From: JBBQWR01 sp038210495
GTDB taxonomy: Bacteria > Planctomycetota > Planctomycetia > Pirellulales > DATAWG01
Assembly (NCBI GenBank): GCA_038210495.1
Contig: JBBQWR010000041.1
Location: forward strand, 1-56,614
DNA: 56,614 nucleotides
Direction: 5' to 3'
Below, in pieces: positions 52,495 through 56,614 of the stretch. The notes under the pieces are model-generated. The model made no database searches. It was not told the origin of the DNA and saw only the letters and a program-made list of their open reading frames with translations. Each line of letters opens with the position of its first letter. The first letter of the stretch is position 1. The position numbers were made by a program, and so were the translations under genes.

Positions 52495-54132
52495 ATGAGA
52501 GACGGACCTCGAAAGGTTGCCGGAGGCCTGCTGGCTGCCCTCCTGATGTGGGCGGGCGGCAACCGGGCCCAGGCACAGAATGGCCCCCAGAGCTACCCAA
52601 CGCAGGCAGGCTACGGCGATGGCGCCCAGGCCACCGACCGCGGCGACATCTTGGAACAGATGCAGCGCCGGCTGGACGCCCAAGAAGGGGAAATTCGCGC
52701 CATGCGGGCTCAGCAACAAGCTGGCGCCGGCGCCACCCCGATCTCCTACGCCGCGATGAACGCTGAGGCAGCCGATCTGGCGGACCCCAAGAAGGCCCCC
52801 GCCGGCCCCAAGGAAGTGCCAATCTACACCGGCCCGAAGTTCGGCGACATCAAGGTTGGCGCCAAGGCGTTCATGGACAATGTGATTATTGATGAAAAAC
52901 CGGGCGCACTGAACGCCGTTCGACGAAGCCTTCAGAACGTGGCCGTGCCGAAAGAACTCAATTACACGGGCATCGGCTTCATGCGTCTGTATTTGCAGGG
53001 CAACCTATACGAAAACGTCGACTTCAAATTTGAAATCGATCTGGCCAATGGTATCGAGTCTCCGACGACCAGCCCCTCGACGGTCCTAAATCCGCCTGCC
53101 CCGGCTGGTTTCACGGGCAAGACGATTTTCGACACGATCGCGATCAAGGACGTCTACTCGACGATTAAGTTGTTGCCGATAGTCGGCAACATTCGGGTCG
53201 GCCATTTCAAGGAGCCGTTTCAGTTGGACGAGCTGACTGGCGACGAAGATCACATCTTCTTCCGCCGCAGCTTAGACGATTCGTTCGCTCCGGCCCGCAA
53301 ATGGGGCCTCATGGCGTTCAATTACATCAATGAGAACAAGGACCTAAGCTACTATCTCGGTTCGTTCCGCGATGGCGGCAACGACTTGGTTCCCTTCGAG
53401 CGTAGCAATGAAGGAGATTACGACGTCTGTACGCGGCTGGTGTGGCTGCCCTATTACGATGAACCGTCGGATGGCCGATACCTGGTGCATACGGGCTTTA
53501 GCTATCGTCACGTCGGCGCGCCCAACAGCGCCACCAACCCCAGCGCAACGCCCGACTTCAAATCCTTCAACGAGACCCCGGAAGCTCAGACGCTCAACCC
53601 GTTCCTCCAAACGGGCAACGTCCCCTGCGACACCTATGACGAGTTCAATCCTGAATTCGCCGCGATTTGGGGACCGCTGACGGTCGAGAGCGAAGCCACC
53701 TGGGTTAGGTTTAACGGCGACGGCGCGGGGGGCTCGGCGCCGGCGCGCACCGTTCGCGGCGCTTATGTGCAGGCCGCCTATATGTTGACGGGCGAAAACC
53801 ACGGTTACGATCGCGAACTGAAACGGCTCGGCCCCGTGAAGCCTTACGAACCGTTCTTTCGCGTCAATACATGCGACGGCGTGTGCTGGGGCAAGGGCGC
53901 CTGGGAAGTCGCCGCTCGCTATTCGATGGTCGATCTGAACGATACGACCCTCAACCAGGGCGAAATCCACGACTGCACCTTGGCCCTCAACTGGTACCTG
54001 AACAACTACTGCCGCGTCTGGTTCGACTATGTGCATTCGGAAGTGACCTGCAGCAAGCCGCTGGCCGGCTCGACGCCAATCACCTCCGGCGACGTCAATC
54101 TGTATGAAATGCGTTTCAGCTACTCGTTCTAA
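52495..54132 (+). CDS. OprO/OprP-like outer-membrane porin
   Basis: A 545-residue porin. The signal peptide (GGLLAALLMWAGGNRAQAQ) is followed by a short coiled coil (DILEQMQRRLDAQEGEIRAM), a linker and a 16-strand-like barrel of the phosphate-selective porin O/P family: GIGFMRLYLQGNLYENVDFK, VGHFKEPFQLDELTGDEDHI, RRSLDDSFAPARKWGLMAFN, and an aromatic C-terminal strand EMRFSYSF. A coiled coil before the barrel is typical of planctomycete porins and may anchor it to the cell wall (inference). Substrate unknown; phosphate specificity cannot be assumed. The ATG at 52495 with AAAGGA upstream is preferred over an ATG 12 codons earlier. Confidence 0.88.
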   Translation: MRDGPRKVAGGLLAALLMWAGGNRAQAQNGPQSYPTQAGYGDGAQATDRGDILEQMQRRLDAQEGEIRAMRAQQQAGAGATPISYAAMNAEAADLADPKKAPAGPKEVPIYTGPKFGDIKVGAKAFMDNVIIDEKPGALNAVRRSLQNVAVPKELNYTGIGFMRLYLQGNLYENVDFKFEIDLANGIESPTTSPSTVLNPPAPAGFTGKTIFDTIAIKDVYSTIKLLPIVGNIRVGHFKEPFQLDELTGDEDHIFFRRSLDDSFAPARKWGLMAFNYINENKDLSYYLGSFRDGGNDLVPFERSNEGDYDVCTRLVWLPYYDEPSDGRYLVHTGFSYRHVGAPNSATNPSATPDFKSFNETPEAQTLNPFLQTGNVPCDTYDEFNPEFAAIWGPLTVESEATWVRFNGDGAGGSAPARTVRGAYVQAAYMLTGENHGYDRELKRLGPVKPYEPFFRVNTCDGVCWGKGAWEVAARYSMVDLNDTTLNQGEIHDCTLALNWYLNNYCRVWFDYVHSEVTCSKPLAGSTPITSGDVNLYEMRFSYSF

Positions 54133-54230
54133 CTCGTAACGGTCTGCCCAGCGGACAGATCGATGACAAAGATCGATTTAACCAACAACCGGCCGAGCGC
54201 TGCGGCGCCGGCCGGCGGAGGCCAACAGCT

Positions 54231-54791
54231 ATGAAAACGTTGATTCTCTCGCTCGCGACGCTGGGGGTCCTGGCGGCCCTGGCCGTCGCCAGCCAGGCTG
54301 GTGAACATGGTGGCGCAGGCTGCTGTGCAAGTTGCGGCTGCCAATGCGAATGTGCCAAGACCTGCCATTTGGTCTGCGGCACGAAGAAGGTCACGGTCGT
54401 CTGCTACGGCTGCAAATGCGAAGACTTCTGCATTGGCGGACCGAGCTGCAAAGGTTGCCTGCACGACGATGGCTGCTGCGATTGCGGCTGCAAGGAAAAA
54501 TGCGGTTGCGATTGCGACTGCAACCACCGGCCGGATTGCCATCTGATCTGGCGCGAATGGTGCCCGAGCGAATGTGCTTGCCAGCACACCAAGAAGATCT
54601 TGACCAAGTACGAAGTGGTGAAAGAAATTCCGTCGTTCAAATGGGTCGTGGAGCCGCTTTGTGCGTCGTGCGCCCAAAAGGCCTCAGAGCATCCGATTCC
54701 CCCGGGCGCTCCGCCCATGCCGGGCGCTCCGGTTCCGCCGGCCCCGAAGTCGGCGGCCTTGAATCAGGCTGACGCGGTGTCGATGCGGTAG
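54231..54791 (+). CDS. Cysteine-rich exported protein (28 Cys in 186 residues)
   Basis: A 186-residue protein with a clear signal peptide (LILSLATLGVLAALAVASQA) and then an extreme cysteine content: 28 Cys, mostly in CxC, CxxC and CC pairs between ~31 and 110 (for example CCASCGCQCECAKTC and CGCDCDC), a later CASC near 157-160 and a Pro-rich tail (PGAPPMPGAPVPPAP). It has no recognised domain. Metal binding or dense disulfide bonding in the periplasm are possible roles; neither is shown. It lies 98 bases after the porin gene, with a GCGGAGG site before the ATG, and a strong terminator follows, so it is the last gene of a porin-Cys-protein unit. Confidence 0.82.
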   Translation: MKTLILSLATLGVLAALAVASQAGEHGGAGCCASCGCQCECAKTCHLVCGTKKVTVVCYGCKCEDFCIGGPSCKGCLHDDGCCDCGCKEKCGCDCDCNHRPDCHLIWREWCPSECACQHTKKILTKYEVVKEIPSFKWVVEPLCASCAQKASEHPIPPGAPPMPGAPVPPAPKSAALNQADAVSMR

Positions 54792-54836
54792 TCTGACTGT
54801 GAATTGAAAAAGTTCCAAAGTAGTCGAGCGACTCTG

Positions 54837-54876
54837 GCGGCCGTGCGTGTTCCCTGACACGCACGGCCGCTTTTTT
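54837..54876 (+). terminator. Strong rho-independent terminator after the Cys-rich gene
   Basis: GCGGCCGTGCGTGT (54837-54850), a six-base loop and ACACGCACGGCCGC (54857-54870) form a perfect 14-bp stem followed by TTTTTT (54871-54876). Confidence 0.95.
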
Positions 54877-54900
54877 ATTAGCAGACAAAACGGTTTCGAT

Positions 54901-54940
54901 GGCCGGGGCTTTCGCCGAATGGAAGCCCCGGCGGCCCGAA
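54901..54940. repeat. GGGGCTT-type repeat between the terminator and carbonic anhydrase
   Basis: CCGGGGCTT (about 54903-54911) and AAGCCCCGG (about 54923-54931) form a hairpin of the kind seen at 52079. It adds to the set of GGGGCTT elements that lie 3' of genes in this window. Confidence 0.6.
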
Positions 54941-54983
54941 CCTTTGATAGCGCTTCTAGATTGCCGGCCTGCGGCGTTGGCCG

Positions 54984-55679
54984 CTACGGTTTGGCCGGGG
55001 CTTCGCTCTTGGCTTTCAGCCACTCGACCTTGCCGGTCTCGAGGGAATACACGCCGCTCATGACGCGGATTTTTCCGGCATCGGCAAATCGGCTCAGGAC
55101 TTTGCTTTGCGCGGTCAATTGCTTCGTTTGATAGAGCACATTTTCGCGAACGCCGGCTTCGAGGGCTTGTTCTTTGTCGGCCGCCAGATGGTCGCCCGGA
55201 TGCACTTGCTTGATCAGATCGCCCAAGTTGCCTTCGAGCGGGCCACCGTCGATGGCCGCCTTCACCGCGCCACAGTTCGTGTGGCCAAGGACGACGACGA
55301 GCGCCGCGTGAAGATGCTCGACCCCGTATTCCATCGAGCCCAGCACGACGGGGTCGGTTACGTTGCCCGCCACGCGGACCACGAACAGGTCCCCCAGTTG
55401 CTGGTTGAAGATCATCTCGGGCACGACTCGCGAATCAGAGCAAGTCAAGATGACGGCCAGCGGACTTTGTCCCGTAGCGATCTTGGCGCGCTGCGCGGAG
55501 AAGGGAGCACGGCTGGCCGACTGGTCGGAGATGAACCGCTGATTTCCGTCGTTGAGTCGAGCGAACGCCTCCTCGGCCTTAATCTGATTGGCCGGTGGGT
55601 CGGCAGCCCGAGCGATGAAATCCGCTCGAACGCCGACTAGAAACAGAAGTCCGACGAAGATCGACCAGCGGGTTCGCAT
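54984..55679 (-). CDS. Secreted beta-class carbonic anhydrase
   Basis: A 231-residue beta-carbonic anhydrase that interconverts CO2 and bicarbonate. Zinc ligands and helpers are intact: C80, D82 and R84 in ILTCSDSRVVPEM, and H133 and C136 in VLGHTNCGAVKAAI. An N-terminal signal (WSIFVGLLFLVGVRADFIARAA) marks it as periplasmic or secreted, unlike the usual cytoplasmic form. The ATG at 55679 is taken. It is on the minus strand, convergent with the Cys-rich gene. Its upstream side (55680-55793) is separated from the hairpin at 55794 by an unremarkable stretch. Confidence 0.92.
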   Translation of the reverse strand: MRTRWSIFVGLLFLVGVRADFIARAADPPANQIKAEEAFARLNDGNQRFISDQSASRAPFSAQRAKIATGQSPLAVILTCSDSRVVPEMIFNQQLGDLFVVRVAGNVTDPVVLGSMEYGVEHLHAALVVVLGHTNCGAVKAAIDGGPLEGNLGDLIKQVHPGDHLAADKEQALEAGVRENVLYQTKQLTAQSKVLSRFADAGKIRVMSGVYSLETGKVEWLKAKSEAPAKP

Positions 55680-55793
55680 GATGAGGTCCTGTCTAATCCA
55701 AGAACGGAAGCGTGACGCGACTGCCGATATTTTGACGATCGTGACGTGGATTTACAAGGTTGACGCAGCGCAGGGCAGGCGAGAGGCCGGGGC

Positions 55794-55860
55794 GTAGCCG
55801 AATTCGTAAGAATTCGGAGTCGCGGGGGTGTCAGCTCGGAATTCTTACAAATTCCGCTAC
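55794..55860. repeat. GTAGCCGAATTCG-type hairpin
   Basis: Arms at 55794-55819 (GTAGCCGAATTCGTAAGAAT outward) and 55835-55860 match at 23 of 26 positions around a G-rich spacer. Only one copy is seen in the window. It lies upstream of the carbonic anhydrase gene and downstream of the terminator-like hairpin at 55873-55910. Confidence 0.75.
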
Positions 55861-55872
55861 AACGCGCGTAGC

Positions 55873-55910
55873 AAAAAAAACGGCCCCGCTGGGTGTGCGC
55901 AGCGGGACCG
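55873..55910 (-). terminator. Terminator-like hairpin for a minus-strand transcript
   Basis: On the minus strand CGGTCCCGCT (55910-55901), a 10-base loop and AGCGGGGCCG (55890-55881) form a 10-bp stem with one mismatch, followed by eight Ts (55880-55873). No protein gene on the minus strand feeds it, which supports a non-coding transcript entering from the right. Confidence 0.65.
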
Positions 55911-56065
55911 TGGGCGAGCGAGTCGCGGGCCGAAAGGCTTTATTTTGTCGGGCTGGCTTAGGAAAGCCGGCGTTCTTGTTGATAGATTGCGGCGATGAGT
56001 GAGTCTTGTTAGCTCGTTCGCCGCGGGGTGTGGCGCGAAGTGAGTCTTGTTAGCTCGTGCGCCAC
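55873..56065 (-). ncRNA. Candidate small RNA with paired stem-loops and terminator
   Basis: Read leftward: stem-loop 1 (GTGGCGC / GCGCCAC, 56065-56030) and stem-loop 2 (GCGGCGA / TCGCCGC, 56024-55989) have different but fully paired 7-bp stems around 22-base loops that match at 20 positions and share ACGAGCTAACAAGACTCACT. A third 8-bp hairpin follows (55971-55952, one G-T pair), then the terminator-like stem and T-run at 55910-55873. The length (~190 bases) suits a small RNA. No strong promoter is visible to the right (CATACT near 56090 is a possible -10). Alternative: a dispersed DNA repeat. Confidence 0.35.
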
Positions 56066-56465
56066 GAATTGACCGAGTATGACTCTGCCGGCTTGCGCGC
56101 TAATGCGGCTGGACCCTCGATCACAGGGTCGGCTGGGCGTTCGCGCTAGGGCTGCCACAGCCGTTTGCATCACCGCTTCGCGGAAGCACACGATCAGCCC
56201 GACGTGGGACGGGCGCGGACGCAAGGCAACTGGGCCGTGCCGAGCGTGCCGCCGGCCGTGCCGAATTGTCTCTGTGGACCGCGAAGCTCACAAGAACGCG
56301 AGCCGCGCGGCCGGTTGACGTCCAACTTCGCCGAGTTCCTTGCCGCGTGGGCAGGATCTCGAGCCGGCCCCAGGCCGAATTCGACTGAAGGGGATTAAAT
56401 CACAAATGTACACTACAGGCAAGGATCGTTTTTGGGCCAGTGAGCCGGGGGGGCCGTCAGGTTGC
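56066..56465. other. Stretch without recognised genes
   Basis: Open frames here are short, lack ribosome sites and do not resemble known proteins. A short palindrome (GACCCT-CGATCAC-AGGGTC) lies at about 56114-56132. No RNA gene was recognised. Confidence 0.5.
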
Positions 56466-56614
56466 AACTAGGAAAGGAACTAGGACAGGAACTAGGAAAG
56501 GAACTAGGAACTAGGAACTAGGAACTAGGAACTAGGAACTAGGAACTAGGAACTAGGAACTAGGAACTAGGAACTAGGAACTAGGAACTAGGAACTAGGA
56601 ACTAGGAACTAGGA
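56466..56614 (+). repeat. GGAACTA heptamer tandem array at the window end
   Basis: Imperfect AACTAGGA units with AAAGG or ACAGG insertions (56466-56499) grade into perfect GGAACTA heptamers from 56500 to the last base (about 16 copies). It runs off the window, so its true length is unknown. CTAGG is shared with the tags of the hairpins at 15861 and 49718. Confidence 0.95.

Noticed and set aside
56320..56345. Possible 23S rRNA fragment (AAGGAACTCGGC on the minus strand)
   Set aside because: Only about 12 bases agree and both flanks differ; chance similarity.
56466..56614. CRISPR array
   Set aside because: Units are adjacent heptamers with no spacers and no cas genes are present.

Overview
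The window looks like a G+C-rich chromosomal segment from a planctomycete, probably of the Pirellulales type. This is an inference from gene content: a giant repeat protein with a PEP-CTERM sorting tail, a 1619-residue surface protein with the planctomycete LEDRRML N-terminal motif, a Ser/Thr kinase fused to a STAND-like NTPase and a formylglycine-generating-enzyme-like domain, paired DUF3299-type proteins, a sigma-antagonist-like STAS protein, outer-membrane porin and TonB receptor genes, and many lineage-typical intergenic hairpin repeats. I recognise no tRNA, rRNA, CRISPR array or complete insertion sequence. The right edge is a heptanucleotide array, so the window may end at an assembly break.

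Layout. 0.3-13.4 kb: a 2941-aa secreted beta-helix protein followed by the kinase/STAND/FGE fusion. 13.4-17.2 kb: thiol peroxidase (minus strand), a DUF433 antitoxin with a broken toxin partner, a Tat-exported beta-propeller protein and the membrane protease SppA. 17.5-25.6 kb: RNase R, then the glycine cleavage operon gcvT-gcvH-gcvPA-gcvPB ending in a lipoyl-transfer enzyme that probably serves GcvH; two large hairpins lie inside this operon. 25.8-31.7 kb: an FHA protein bracketed by inverted copies of one repeat, then minus-strand genes: a CPFC/helical-repeat protein with two DUF3299-type proteins, a fatty-acid hydroxylase/sterol desaturase with an SSKS-repeat protein, and a STAS protein. 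32.1-41.2 kb: TonB-dependent receptor, the 1619-aa surface protein (the two convergent genes share a CTAG as stop codons) and a degenerate von Willebrand A protein. 41.4-46.5 kb: a VOC protein, a two-gene HTH/unknown pair resembling a toxin-antitoxin unit, a 937-aa secreted protein and a cation efflux protein. 46.7-49.6 kb: cold-shock protein, tRNA-guanine transglycosylase, a truncated amidohydrolase and an ABC-type ATPase. 49.9-55.7 kb: a small membrane protein, L-lactate permease, an OprP-like porin with a cysteine-rich exported protein, and a secreted beta-carbonic anhydrase. 55.7-56.6 kb: repeats and a possible small RNA.

The most unusual layer is non-coding. At least six families of hairpin elements occur, mostly just 3' of stop codons; some flank single genes as inverted pairs and one sits exactly where an amidohydrolase gene is cut short. 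Two candidate RNA elements stand out. The first is the leader of the cold-shock gene, where two complementary pairs interleave (pseudoknot or switch topology) and one strand can also cover the ribosome site. The second is a minus-strand locus at 55873-56065 with two stem-loops whose stems differ but stay paired around an almost identical 22-nt loop, followed by another hairpin and a terminator-like hairpin. No folding program or database search was run, so all family names rest on motifs read by eye.
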